From Caldovatus sediminis (GTDB lineage Bacteria > Pseudomonadota > Alphaproteobacteria > Acetobacterales > Acetobacteraceae), in the NCBI RefSeq assembly GCF_014644455.1, contig NZ_BMKS01000025.1, positions 1-37,373 of the forward strand: a DNA stretch of 37,373 nt, in the 5' to 3' direction. The position numbers and the translations under genes are program-made. Shown here in pieces: positions 6,652 to 13,416 of this stretch; within the stretch, counting starts at the first letter, position 1; each line of letters starts with the position of its first letter. Under the pieces are notes generated by a model. The model was not told the DNA's origin, made no database searches, and saw only the letters and a program-made list of their open reading frames with translations.

Positions 6652-6665
6652 GTTACACCCCGCGA

Positions 6666-7334
6666 TCAGACGCCAAGCAACTCCTCCAGTTCCATCACGC
6701 GCCAAATCTGCGCGACGCGGCTGGTAGGAATCTCAATTTCGATCTCCGGGTTGTATTGCGAGAGCACCAGCTTCTCGGCCGTGCGCCGTTCCAGCCGCTT
6801 CAGCAGCGCCGGCATCGAGCCGTCCTCACCGTCCTGAAGCACTACTACCACATGGTCACCGACCGCAGCCGGCCGACGCGGGTTGACGAACACGAGCTGA
6901 CCCGCCCGCCGCCACGGAACCATCGAGTCGCCCTCCACATAGAGGGCGAAAGCGTCGCGGGCCTTCGCAATGCCCGGCGGGCGCCTAACGTAATCAACCG
7001 CCTCACCACGCTGCAGCAAGAACGTTCCCTCCGGCCCGCCCCGCGCCGTGCCGTAAACGGGCACATCGCGGGGCATGTCTTCTCGCTCGGGCAAGGGCGG
7101 AACGTCGTTTGCGAGCGTGGCCGTGGGCAGGTTCGCCCAGTCCGGAACGAGGCTGGGCGCCGGAACATCTAGGGCCTTGCTCAATCGGCTCAACCATTCC
7201 GCCGTCAGGCGCCGTTTGCCCCTCTCGAGCTTCCACACCGTAGTGTGATCCGCGCCGACACGTTCGGCTAGGTCGTTGAGCGAGAGCCCGCGAGCCTCGC
7301 GAACCTCCTTGATCCTGTTGCGGGGGGCTGTCAT
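6666..7334 (-). CDS. CI/LexA-like prophage repressor (XRE HTH + S24 peptidase)
   Basis: 222 aa. The N-terminal XRE helix-turn-helix (residues 5-58; LSLNDLAERVGADHTTVWKLE) would bind the TGGCCA operators. A linker leads to an S24 peptidase-like domain with the catalytic Ser137 in EGDSM and a candidate Lys179 in LLKRL. This layout is that of repressors that inactivate themselves when RecA filaments form, linking induction to DNA damage. The expected Ala-Gly cleavage pair is not obvious: the corresponding stretch reads VPVYGTARGG. The ATG used follows the family start; in-frame codons further upstream run into the operator region. It is transcribed leftward and flanked by operators. Confidence 0.93.
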   Translation of the reverse strand: MTAPRNRIKEVREARGLSLNDLAERVGADHTTVWKLERGKRRLTAEWLSRLSKALDVPAPSLVPDWANLPTATLANDVPPLPEREDMPRDVPVYGTARGGPEGTFLLQRGEAVDYVRRPPGIAKARDAFALYVEGDSMVPWRRAGQLVFVNPRRPAAVGDHVVVVLQDGEDGSMPALLKRLERRTAEKLVLSQYNPEIEIEIPTSRVAQIWRVMELEELLGV

Positions 7335-7372
7335 GGCGGCCGGAAACTGGCCAATTCCCGGACCTTCGTCTC

Positions 7373-7387
7373 TGGCCAAGGCGGCTA
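7373..7387. promoter_or_regulatory. Degenerate operator-like site
   Basis: TGGCCA-AGG-CGGCTA. One half matches the operator consensus exactly and the other in four of six positions. Lone TGGCCA hexamers also occur at 7348-7353 and, as TGGCCG, at 7392-7397. The cluster lies in the repressor leader and might serve autoregulation, but the match is weak. Confidence 0.3.
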
Positions 7388-7407
7388 AGCTTGGCCGACC
7401 CTCATGT

Positions 7408-7422
7408 TGGCCATAATGGCTT
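7408..7422. promoter_or_regulatory. Candidate repressor operator, right site 2
   Basis: TGGCCA-TAA-TGGCTT, containing the perfect inverted repeat GCCAT-A-ATGGC. It abuts the -35 of the candidate rightward promoter and lies 24 bases from right site 1. Confidence 0.55.
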
Positions 7423-7449
7423 GACATGCTCTGGCCATCATGGCCAGAT
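7421..7449 (+). promoter_or_regulatory. Candidate rightward early promoter (PR)
   Basis: A perfect TTGACA (7421-7426) is followed after 17 bases by CCAGAT (7444-7449), a poor but acceptable -10. Right operator site 1 fills the spacer. Transcription would begin at about 7456, two bases before the ATG at 7458, so the first gene may be translated from a leaderless message. Confidence 0.5.
7431..7447. promoter_or_regulatory. Candidate repressor operator, right site 1
   Basis: CTGGCCATCATGGCCAG is a perfect 17-base inverted repeat and the best operator in the region. It occupies the spacer between -35 and -10 of the candidate rightward promoter, so bound repressor would shut the Cro and replication operon. 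Confidence 0.7.
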
Positions 7450-7457
7450 TGGCGACC

Positions 7458-7712
7458 ATGACTCTGCGCGAGTTCCGCCAGCTTCACGGACTGTCCCTCG
7501 CCGAAATGGCTGAGCGCCTAGGCGTGCATAGCGCGCGCACGGTCCAGCGGTATGAGGCCGGCGAGCGCATTCCCGAGCCCGACGTGATGCGCCGCATCGT
7601 CATGGCGACCGGCGGTGCGGTGACGCCCAATGCCTTCTACCAGACGCCGACGCCGGCCGCCGCGCCGCAGCCGCAGCACGCGGCGGCGAACGATCCGGCG
7701 GAGGCGGCGTGA
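7458..7712 (+). CDS. Cro-like XRE transcriptional regulator
   Basis: 84 aa from the ATG at 7458. The helix-turn-helix (FRQLHGLSLAEMAERLGVHSARTVQRYEAGERIPE) covers residues 4-40, followed by a short helix and a Pro/Ala-rich tail. Placed directly across the operator region from the repressor, it should play the Cro role of turning down repressor and early transcription. An in-frame ATG at 7440 lies inside the operator and upstream of the predicted transcript start, so it is less likely. No ribosome binding site precedes either ATG. Its TGA overlaps the next ATG. Confidence 0.8.
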   Translation: MTLREFRQLHGLSLAEMAERLGVHSARTVQRYEAGERIPEPDVMRRIVMATGGAVTPNAFYQTPTPAAAPQPQHAAANDPAEAA

Positions 7713-8044
7713 TGGCGGAGCATCGCCCCGGCGCCGGGGCGGACGACCCGCCGCTGCTGCCGCTCGCGCCGAGGCCAGCGCCCGCGAAGCCGGCATCCAC
7801 CGTGACGCTGCGCGTGGATGCCGCCGCCATGACGCCTGACCTCCGGGCGCTGCGCGCCAAGGCCGCTTCGCTGCGCGCGGCGGACAGGGTGGCAGCCCCG
7901 CCCGCCGATCTGCGCCTCGATCCTGTCCAGGCCCTCCATCCGGTTTCCAACCGTCCCGCTCTCCACGGGACGGAGGAGACCACGGATGCGTGCCAAGGGC
8001 TTGGCACAGTGTGCCAAGGGCGTGGCCATGAGTGCCACGGCTGA
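7712..8044 (+). CDS. Hypothetical protein, 110 aa
   Basis: Unknown. A Pro-rich N-terminus is followed by TVTLRVDAAAMTPDLRALRAKAASLRAADR, a helical Ala/Arg segment, then a loosely structured tail. The ATG overlaps the Cro-like gene's TGA and has GGAGG eight bases upstream. Its last 59 bases overlap the start of the following gene in another frame, so the C-terminal end might be non-essential. It is the second gene of the rightward early operon. Confidence 0.6.
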   Translation: MAEHRPGAGADDPPLLPLAPRPAPAKPASTVTLRVDAAAMTPDLRALRAKAASLRAADRVAAPPADLRLDPVQALHPVSNRPALHGTEETTDACQGLGTVCQGRGHECHG

Positions 8045-8384
8045 GCTGACCATCGCCGAGCTGCGCGGCATCGTCGCCCGCGCCGTCGAGCCCCACCGGG
8101 ACCGGGGGCTCAAGCACGCATGGCACATGGCCGCGCGCCAGCTCGGCATCACCGCGCGCCGGGTGCGCGCCTACCTCGCCGGCGAGGTCCGCAGCGTCAC
8201 TGCCTGGGAGGCGGAGCAGCTCCGCGCCCGCGAGGCCGAGATTCTGGCGCAGGAGGAGCAGCGCACGCTCGCGAGGTTGGCCGCCGTGCGCGCCCGCCTC
8301 GCTGCCATCCGGGGGGACGATGATCCGACGATTGGGGGCGGCGCTCGCTCGGGCGCTGAAGGAATTCCATGCGTGGCGCGCTGA
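7986..8384 (+). CDS. Putative HTH DNA-binding protein
   Basis: 132 aa. The central region AWHMAARQLGITARRVRAYLAGEVRSV looks like a helix-turn-helix with a following basic helix; a long Ala/Arg/Glu helix comes after (EAEILAQEEQRTLARLAAVRARLAAIR). It is probably a small phage regulator or a DNA-binding accessory protein. The start at 7986 has GGAGG nine bases upstream; an in-frame ATG at 8028 would shorten it by 14 residues and reduce the overlap with the preceding gene. A 16-base palindrome lies between these two starts. Confidence 0.6.
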   Translation: MRAKGLAQCAKGVAMSATAELTIAELRGIVARAVEPHRDRGLKHAWHMAARQLGITARRVRAYLAGEVRSVTAWEAEQLRAREAEILAQEEQRTLARLAAVRARLAAIRGDDDPTIGGGARSGAEGIPCVAR

Positions 8385-8448
8385 GCGTCACGCCGAACTC
8401 GCCGAGCGGTGGACCCACCGCTGGCGTCGGTTGAGGGGGCGCGCATGA
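8320..8448 (+). CDS. Small basic hypothetical protein, 42 aa
   Basis: Short frame starting MIRRLGAALARALKEFHAWR and ending RRLRGRA; very basic and helical, with three Trp. It overlaps the end of the HTH gene in a different frame and its TGA overlaps the next ATG as ATGA. A GGGGGGAC purine run sits just upstream of the ATG. The coupling supports translation. The composition suggests nucleic-acid contact, but no function is known. Confidence 0.5.
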   Translation: MIRRLGAALARALKEFHAWRAERHAELAERWTHRWRRLRGRA

Positions 8449-9047
8449 GCGCCGCGCCACGCCCAGTCCCGCCCGCCGGGCCCACACCCGCGGGCGGCAC
8501 GATCGAATGCGCCGCCCGCGAGGCGGCCACCGAGGCTGGCAATCCCGCCAGCAGCGCGGGAGGCTGCGTGTCCTCCCGCGCGGTCGCTCTCTCCTCCATC
8601 GGCGAAACTCCCCCGGCGCCGGATCGCCCGGCGCCGGGGCCTCTTTCGCCCCTGACGAGGGAGCGCATCCGACGTATGATCGAGCTCATCCGCGCGGCCG
8701 CGCTCGCCGGCCGCCCCTGCCCCTCCAACGCCGACCTCGCCGCCGATCTCGGCTGCGAGCGCAACGTCGCGCAGATATTGGTCCGGCACGCGCGCGCGCT
8801 CGGCCTCATCGCCCTCCGCAGCGACGGGCCGCGTCGCGTCATCGCCGCGCCCGACGACTCCTGGGTCACCGCGGCGGCGGAGCATCCGAAGACGCGGCGG
8901 GGGGCGGCAGGACGGATGCGCGCCTGCCTGCGCTGCCGCGCATCCTTCCACAGCGAGGGCCCGCACCATCGCCTGTGCGATCCGTGCCGGCGCCGCGCGG
9001 AGGACGACGGCGAGTTCCGCGTCATCGGAGCGAGGGTGCGCGCATGA
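8445..9047 (+). CDS. Winged-HTH protein with C-terminal Cys4 zinc ribbon
   Basis: 200 aa. After a Pro/Ala-rich N-terminus of about 65 residues comes a helix-turn-helix region (PLTRERIRRMIELIRAA, CPSNADLAADLGCERNVAQI) like those of phage replication or regulatory proteins. Near the C-terminus two CxxC pairs (CLRC and CDPC, about residues 161-181) should bind zinc. It may be a transcription regulator or origin-binding protein for the replication module. The start overlaps the preceding stop by four bases; an in-frame ATG 36 bases upstream is not needed. Confidence 0.7.
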   Translation: MSAAPRPVPPAGPTPAGGTIECAAREAATEAGNPASSAGGCVSSRAVALSSIGETPPAPDRPAPGPLSPLTRERIRRMIELIRAAALAGRPCPSNADLAADLGCERNVAQILVRHARALGLIALRSDGPRRVIAAPDDSWVTAAAEHPKTRRGAAGRMRACLRCRASFHSEGPHHRLCDPCRRRAEDDGEFRVIGARVRA

Positions 9048-9517
9048 CCGGCGTCGCCTCCGGCGCCGAGCCGGCCTCGCTCGCGGACCCGCGCGAGTGG
9101 CTGCCGCACGCCACGCCGCCGAAGCGCGGCCATCCAGAGCGCGACGTGCAGCGCAGCGTGATCCGGTTCCTGCGCCTCGCGCTGCCGCCCGGCAGCATCG
9201 TCGCCGCGATCAACACGGAGCGCCGCGGCATGGGCCGCACGGCCGAGCAGCGGGCGCGGTTCGGCGCGGCGCTCAAGGCCAGCGGCATGCTGCCGGGTTT
9301 CTTCGATGCCGTGGCGCTGCTGCCGAGCGGGCGCGCGGTCTGGTTCGAGTTCAAGGCCCCCAAGGGCCGCCTGTCGCCGACGCAGCGCGACATGCACGAC
9401 CGCACCCGCGCGCTCGGCCACACCGTCATCGTGTGCGACTCCATCGAGACCGCCGAGGCCGCGCTCCTGGCCGCCGGCGTGCCAACGCGGAGGACGAGCC
9501 GATGCCCGACGCCATGA
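9044..9517 (+). CDS. VRR-NUC domain nuclease
   Basis: 157 aa, PD-(D/E)XK-type VRR-NUC fold. The motif order is clear: ERDVQRSVIRFLR, with acidic residues near 32-34; GMLPGFFDAVAL, with Asp88; VWFEFKAPKG, giving the E-x-K pair at 102-104; and SPTQRDMHDR with Gln114. Members act as Holliday-junction or structure-specific nucleases, or as small phage nucleases of unclear target. It is in the replication operon and is the only nuclease recognised in the window that could process DNA ends for the RecT protein. Start overlaps the upstream stop (ATGA). Confidence 0.88.
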   Translation: MTGVASGAEPASLADPREWLPHATPPKRGHPERDVQRSVIRFLRLALPPGSIVAAINTERRGMGRTAEQRARFGAALKASGMLPGFFDAVALLPSGRAVWFEFKAPKGRLSPTQRDMHDRTRALGHTVIVCDSIETAEAALLAAGVPTRRTSRCPTP

Positions 9518-9861
9518 GCGCCATCGCCATGCTCGACCGCTGGCGCGTCTCCGAGCTCGAACAGGCGCGCCTCTGCCGCGCACTCGCCGCCGGCGGCCGG
9601 CACGGCGACGCCGCCTATGCCGCCGAGCATGAGGACCGCGCCCGCATCCTCGCCGCCCTCAGCGCCTTCGCCGCCGCGCTGGATCCGGGCGACCGCCCTC
9701 ACGTCGTCTCGCATCTGCGCCAGACCGCCGCCGGTCACCGCGAGCGCGCCGCCGAATACGCGGACGTCGCGACCATCGCGGAGCAGTTCGACCGCCGCGC
9801 CGAGCGGCTCAGCCGCGTCGCCGACGCCTTCGAGGCGCTGGCGCGGGAGATCGGCCGATGA
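9502..9861 (+). CDS. Hypothetical helical protein, 119 aa
   Basis: Almost wholly helical and Ala-rich (LDRWRVSELEQARLCRALAAG, AAGHRERAAEYADVATIAEQFDRRAERLSRV), with a likely coiled-coil in the last 50 residues. No family recognised. The ATG has GGAGG eight bases upstream and slightly overlaps the VRR-NUC gene. It ends with ATGA into a small membrane gene. It could be an accessory factor for the nuclease, given the overlap, but nothing in the sequence proves this. Confidence 0.6.
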   Translation: MPDAMSAIAMLDRWRVSELEQARLCRALAAGGRHGDAAYAAEHEDRARILAALSAFAAALDPGDRPHVVSHLRQTAAGHRERAAEYADVATIAEQFDRRAERLSRVADAFEALAREIGR

Positions 9862-10067
9862 GCCGCCCGCCGCTGCGCGTCATCGAGGGCGGCGGCGCGC
9901 GCCCCGATCAGCACGCCCTCATCGTCGCGCCGCCTCCGCCGCCGCGCTGGCGCATCTCCTGCGCCCTCGCCCTCGCCATGCCCGCCGCGGCGCTGCTGCT
10001 CGCCGCCCTTACCATCGGCGCCATCGCCGGCGCCCTGTTCCTCCTCGCCGGCCGCATCAGCCGATGA
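9858..10067 (+). CDS. Small single-pass membrane protein, 69 aa
   Basis: A Pro-rich cytoplasmic stretch of about 30 residues precedes one long hydrophobic segment (ISCALALAMPAAALLLAALT and beyond) that runs to near the C-terminus. It is a probable inner-membrane peptide. The gene is coupled on both sides by ATGA overlaps in the rightward early operon. The role is unknown; small membrane proteins in replication operons sometimes serve exclusion functions or anchor replication. Confidence 0.6.
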   Translation: MSRPPLRVIEGGGARPDQHALIVAPPPPPRWRISCALALAMPAAALLLAALTIGAIAGALFLLAGRISR

Positions 10068-10555
10068 CCGACACGCTCCGCATCCTCGAATCCATCGCCG
10101 CGCAGATCCCGGAGGAGGAACGGGTCGCGCGCGCGATCCTGCGCACCGCCGTGGCCATGCTCGCCGGCGTGCTTGAGCCGGAGCAGGGCGGGCGGCGCCC
10201 GGGCCAGCGGCGTTGGACGCCCGAGCAGCGCGCGGCGCAGGCCGAGCGCATGCGCGGCCTCTCGGCATTGGCGCGGGCGCAGCAGACCGCGCCGGCCCCT
10301 CCGGCTGAGACTCCGCGCGGGCGGCGTCGCTGGTCCCCCGAGCAGCGCGAGGCCGCGCGCCAGCGCATGCGGGCGCTGAATGCGGCGCGAGCGGCCAGGC
10401 CCGTCGCGCCCGCCGACAGCGAGCGCGCGGTCGAGGAGGAGGCGCGCGAGATGGCGCGCGCCGGCAAATCCGCGCGCGAGATCGCCGCGGCGCTCGCCAT
10501 CCCGCTCGGGCGCGCCTCCGAGCTCGTCCTGGTCTCCCGCGCGGAGCCGCGCTGA
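10064..10555 (+). CDS. Hypothetical protein with two RRW-(T/S)-PEQR repeats
   Basis: 163 aa. Two near-identical basic motifs occur: RRWTPEQRAAQAERMRGLSA and RRWSPEQREAARQRMRALNA, about 40 residues apart. They resemble NUMOD3-like or similar short DNA-binding motifs that often come in tandem. A C-terminal helix-turn-helix-like stretch (AGKSAREIAAALAIPLGRASELV) follows. It is probably a DNA-binding protein of the replication or control region. Start and stop are coupled with the neighbours (ATGA, TGATG). Confidence 0.65.
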   Translation: MTDTLRILESIAAQIPEEERVARAILRTAVAMLAGVLEPEQGGRRPGQRRWTPEQRAAQAERMRGLSALARAQQTAPAPPAETPRGRRRWSPEQREAARQRMRALNAARAARPVAPADSERAVEEEAREMARAGKSAREIAAALAIPLGRASELVLVSRAEPR

Positions 10556-10737
10556 TGCTCGACCCCGCCGCCCCTGCCGCCCGCCGCGCCGAGCGCGACC
10601 GCTACAGCGAGATGCGCGAGGAGCTCCGCCAGTTCCTCGCCGCGTGGGAGCGATGGCGCGCCCTCGCCGATCCCGCCGACGTCGAGCGCGAGATGCAGCG
10701 CCTCGGCGAGTGCCTGCTCTACGGACGAATGCCGTGA
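10555..10737 (+). CDS. Small hypothetical protein, 60 aa
   Basis: Charged and helical: ERDRYSEMREELRQFLAAWERWRAL, ending LGECLLYGRMP. No family recognised. It follows the preceding gene with a TGATG overlap and leads into the next with a GTGA overlap, so it is probably translated by coupling. It might be a small regulatory or adaptor peptide for the primase module. Confidence 0.55.
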   Translation: MLDPAAPAARRAERDRYSEMREELRQFLAAWERWRALADPADVEREMQRLGECLLYGRMP

Positions 10738-10952
10738 CGCTCGAGCAGATCGTCCCCGTGCCCTACCAGATCCAGCGCCGCGCCTGGGAGTGCGCCTGGG
10801 ACATCTGCTGCACGTCCGACCAGCGCGCCAACCGCGACGCGCTCCTGCTCGCCATCCGAGCCTATAACGGCCCGGTCGAGCGCATCACCTGGGCGCAGGC
10901 CGGCGCGCTGCTCCGCCTCCATCGCGAGCTCTGGCCGAGGCGCGTGGCATGA
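10734..10952 (+). CDS. Hypothetical protein, 72 aa
   Basis: GTG start overlapping the previous stop. The protein MTLEQIVPVPYQIQRRAWECAWDICC... contains aromatic residues and Cys and ends in an amphipathic helix (ITWAQAGALLRLHRELWP). No domain recognised. It lies directly before the primase-polymerase gene and overlaps it by ATGA. It is the kind of small gene found between DNA-binding and primase genes in such prophages. Confidence 0.6.
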   Translation: MTLEQIVPVPYQIQRRAWECAWDICCTSDQRANRDALLLAIRAYNGPVERITWAQAGALLRLHRELWPRRVA

Positions 10953-11785
10953 CCCTCCCCACCGACCTCGAACGCCTCGCCCGCCTCGGCTGGCACCTCG
11001 TCCCGCAGGCCAGGCGATCCCGCGCCGGCCTCTGGAAGGGCTATCGCCTCGACGCCTCGCACGACCTCGCCACTCTGGCCCGCTGGCACCGCGACCACCC
11101 CGGCGCGAACTGGGCCGTCGCCACCGGCCCCGGCTCCGGCGTCTGGGCGCTCGACGTGGACGTGCCCTCGCCGGACCACGCCGCGGACGGCATCGCCGCC
11201 CTCCGCGCGCTGGTCGAGCGCCACGGCCCGATCCCGCCCCGCCCCATGCTCCGCTCCGGCGGCGGCGGCCTCGCCCTGTTCTTCGCCTGGACAGCCCACG
11301 CCCCCGCGCGCAGCCGCACCGGATGGCCCGAGCCGGGCCTCGACGTGCGCGGCCCGCGCGTCGTCACCACCGTGCCGCCATCGCGCCATCGCCGCACCGG
11401 CCGACCCTACCGCTGGATCGTCGCCCCGTGGGAACTCCCGCCGCCCCCGGCGCCCGACTGGCTCCTCCGCGCCTGCGCGCCCCCGCCGCCTCCGCCAGCC
11501 CCGGCCGCGCCGATCATCGCCACCACCGACCGCGCCCTCCGTCGCCTCGACCGCGCCGTCTGCCGCGTGCTCGACGCCCCGGCAGGCACCCGCAACGCCA
11601 CCCTCAACCGCGAGGCGTTCGTGGTCGGCCGCTGGCTCGGCGCCGGCCTGCTCGGCGAGACCGAGGCCGCCTCCGCCCTCTACGCCGCCGCCCGCCGCGC
11701 CGGCCTCGACGACGCCGAGGCGCGCGCGACCATCCGATCCGGCCTCCGCGCCGGCGCGTCCAGCCCCCTTGAGGCGCGCGCATGA
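10949..11785 (+). CDS. Bifunctional DNA primase/polymerase (Prim-Pol, AEP superfamily)
   Basis: 278 aa; expected to start phage DNA replication with the VapE helicase encoded next. AEP landmarks: LDVDVP supplies the metal-binding D-x-D (Asp69, Asp71), the SGGGG loop is at 103-107 and GLDVRG supplies a third acid (Asp132). In the usual sGgGGxH motif the catalytic His position reads Ala (GGLALFF, Ala109), so nucleotide transfer may be impaired or use another residue. A Pro-rich linker leads to a C-terminal helical domain (residues 195-278) like the PriCT regions that contact the helicase. Start is coupled by ATGA to the gene upstream. Confidence 0.85.
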   Translation: MTLPTDLERLARLGWHLVPQARRSRAGLWKGYRLDASHDLATLARWHRDHPGANWAVATGPGSGVWALDVDVPSPDHAADGIAALRALVERHGPIPPRPMLRSGGGGLALFFAWTAHAPARSRTGWPEPGLDVRGPRVVTTVPPSRHRRTGRPYRWIVAPWELPPPPAPDWLLRACAPPPPPPAPAAPIIATTDRALRRLDRAVCRVLDAPAGTRNATLNREAFVVGRWLGAGLLGETEAASALYAAARRAGLDDAEARATIRSGLRAGASSPLEARA

Positions 11786-13071
11786 ACCACCAGCGGCCCC
11801 TTGGCGACAGGATCGACGCGGCCGTGGACGACGCCCCATCCTCCGGCGCGGCCGGCACCCCGCGCCTGCTGCTGGCGCTCGCCCGCGACGACCAGCGGCG
11901 CGTGCTCCCGACCCTCGCCAACGCGCTGCTGATCCTCGCGCTCGACCCGATCCTCGAGGGCATGCTCGGCTACGACGAATTCGCCGGCCAGCACCTCCTC
12001 CTCCGCCCGCCTCCGCCAGCACATGAGGGCGATCCGCCGGCCGCAGGGCCCTATCCGCGGACCTGGCAGGCGGAGGACGTGGCCCTGGTCCAAGCCCACC
12101 TCCAGCGCGTCTGGGCGCACCGATTCGGCCGCGAGACCACCGAGCAGGCCATGCTGGCCGAGGCCGCCCGCCGCCGATACCACCCGGTCCGCGACTGGCT
12201 CGCCTCCCTCCGATGGGACGGCACGCCGCGCCTCGACGACTGGCTCCGCCGCGCATTCGGCGCGCCAGACGACGACTACCACCGCGCGGCCGGCGCCAAG
12301 TTCCTGGTCGCCGCCGTCCGCCGCGTCCGCCACCCCGGCTGCAAGTTCGACGCCCTCCTCGTCCTCGAGGGCGCCCAGGGCATCGGCAAGTCCAGCGCCT
12401 GCCGCGCCCTGTTCGGGGCCCATTGGTTCTCCGATGCGGTGCCGGCCGACCTCGGCAGCAAGGACGCCGCCATGGCCCTCTGCGGCGTCTGGGGGCTCGA
12501 GTTCGCCGAGATCGAGCACCTGATCCGGGCTGAGGTCGAGACCATCAAGTCGTTCCTCTCCCGCCAGGTGGACCGCTACCGGCCGCCCTACGGCAAGAGC
12601 TACGTCGAACGCCCTCGGCAGTGCGTGTTCGTCGGCACGACCAACGCCACCGACTATCTGCGGGACAGCTCCGGCAACCGCCGCATCTGGCCCGTCGCCT
12701 GCCGTCACGCCGACGCCGCCTGGGTCGCCGACCACCGCGAGCAGCTCTGGGCCGAGGCCGCCGCCCGCGAGGCCGCCGGGGAGACCATCTGGCTCGACGA
12801 CGACGACACCCGCATGGCGGCCTCGCGCCAGCAGCAGGCCAGGATGGCCGAGGACATCTGGGCCGAGCGCATCCGCGCGAAGCTCGCCGAGGGCGTCCCG
12901 CCCAACAGCCGGGCCCTGCTCGACGCCATCGGCGTGCCCGCCGAGCGGCAGGGCAAGCGCGAGGAGATGCGCATCGCCTCCATCCTCCGCGCCGAGGGAT
13001 ATGTGCGGGCATACCGATGGCGGGATGGGCGGGCGATCCGGATCTGGATCCGGGAGCCCGAGCCGCCATGA
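11782..13071 (+). CDS. VapE-family (D5-like) replicative ATPase/helicase
   Basis: 429 aa, virulence-associated E family, a superfamily-3-like P-loop ATPase that acts as the replicative helicase partner of Prim-Pol. Residues 140-165 carry LASLRWDGTPRLDDWL, the signature entry of the family. Walker A is GAQGIGKSS near residue 198; a Walker B-like GLEFAEIEHL lies near 238; FVGTTNATDYLRDSSGNRRIW follows, with the conserved sensor Asn and Arg. It overlaps the Prim-Pol gene by ATGA. It ends at the edge of the iteron-like array, consistent with loading at an adjacent origin. Confidence 0.92.
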   Translation: MNHQRPLGDRIDAAVDDAPSSGAAGTPRLLLALARDDQRRVLPTLANALLILALDPILEGMLGYDEFAGQHLLLRPPPPAHEGDPPAAGPYPRTWQAEDVALVQAHLQRVWAHRFGRETTEQAMLAEAARRRYHPVRDWLASLRWDGTPRLDDWLRRAFGAPDDDYHRAAGAKFLVAAVRRVRHPGCKFDALLVLEGAQGIGKSSACRALFGAHWFSDAVPADLGSKDAAMALCGVWGLEFAEIEHLIRAEVETIKSFLSRQVDRYRPPYGKSYVERPRQCVFVGTTNATDYLRDSSGNRRIWPVACRHADAAWVADHREQLWAEAAAREAAGETIWLDDDDTRMAASRQQQARMAEDIWAERIRAKLAEGVPPNSRALLDAIGVPAERQGKREEMRIASILRAEGYVRAYRWRDGRAIRIWIREPEPP

Positions 13072-13096
13072 CGCGCTCGCGGCCACGCCATGGACA

Positions 13097-13346
13097 GAGG
13101 TGGTGAGGAAATGCCGGCCGAGGTGGTGAGAATGCCGGGCCGAGGTGGTGAGGAATTGGGGGGTGGTGAGGATTTTCGCCATCCTCACCACCTCAGGGCG
13201 GTGCGGAGGCGTGAGGTGGTGAGGCGCGAAACCGGCCTATCACCTAGCCTCTCACCACCTATACCACCTCACCTCTATAGGAAAAGAGTAGAGAGAAAGG
13301 GGGTGTGGGGGGGGTTAGAGGGAAGGAGTGGTGGTGGTGGTGGTGA
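13097..13346. repeat. GGTGGTGA iteron-like array, candidate replication origin
   Basis: The 8-mer GGTGGTGA occurs exactly at 13099, 13122, 13144, 13162, 13215 and 13339, and in inverted form at 13185 and 13252. The first three lie 22-23 bases apart, two helical turns, inside a longer GAGGTGGTGAGGAA unit. An A/T-richer stretch (CTATAGGAAAAGAGTAGAGA, 13275-13294) follows. There is no coupled gene in the gap; the one long frame there is an out-of-phase reading of the repeats. Array plus AT-rich flank beside Prim-Pol and VapE fits an origin bound by an initiator. It could instead be an operator array. Confidence 0.6.
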
Positions 13347-13416
13347 ACCATCACCCCGCGGCGCCTGCCGTGGCCGATGGCGCCGTTCCTCCACGGGCCA
13401 TCGCTGAGGCTGCACG

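Noticed and set aside
13090-13407. 105-aa open frame in the gap after VapE
   Set aside because: It mostly translates the GGTGGTGA repeats and a GTG microsatellite, has no ribosome site and no domain; a non-coding array explains the region better.
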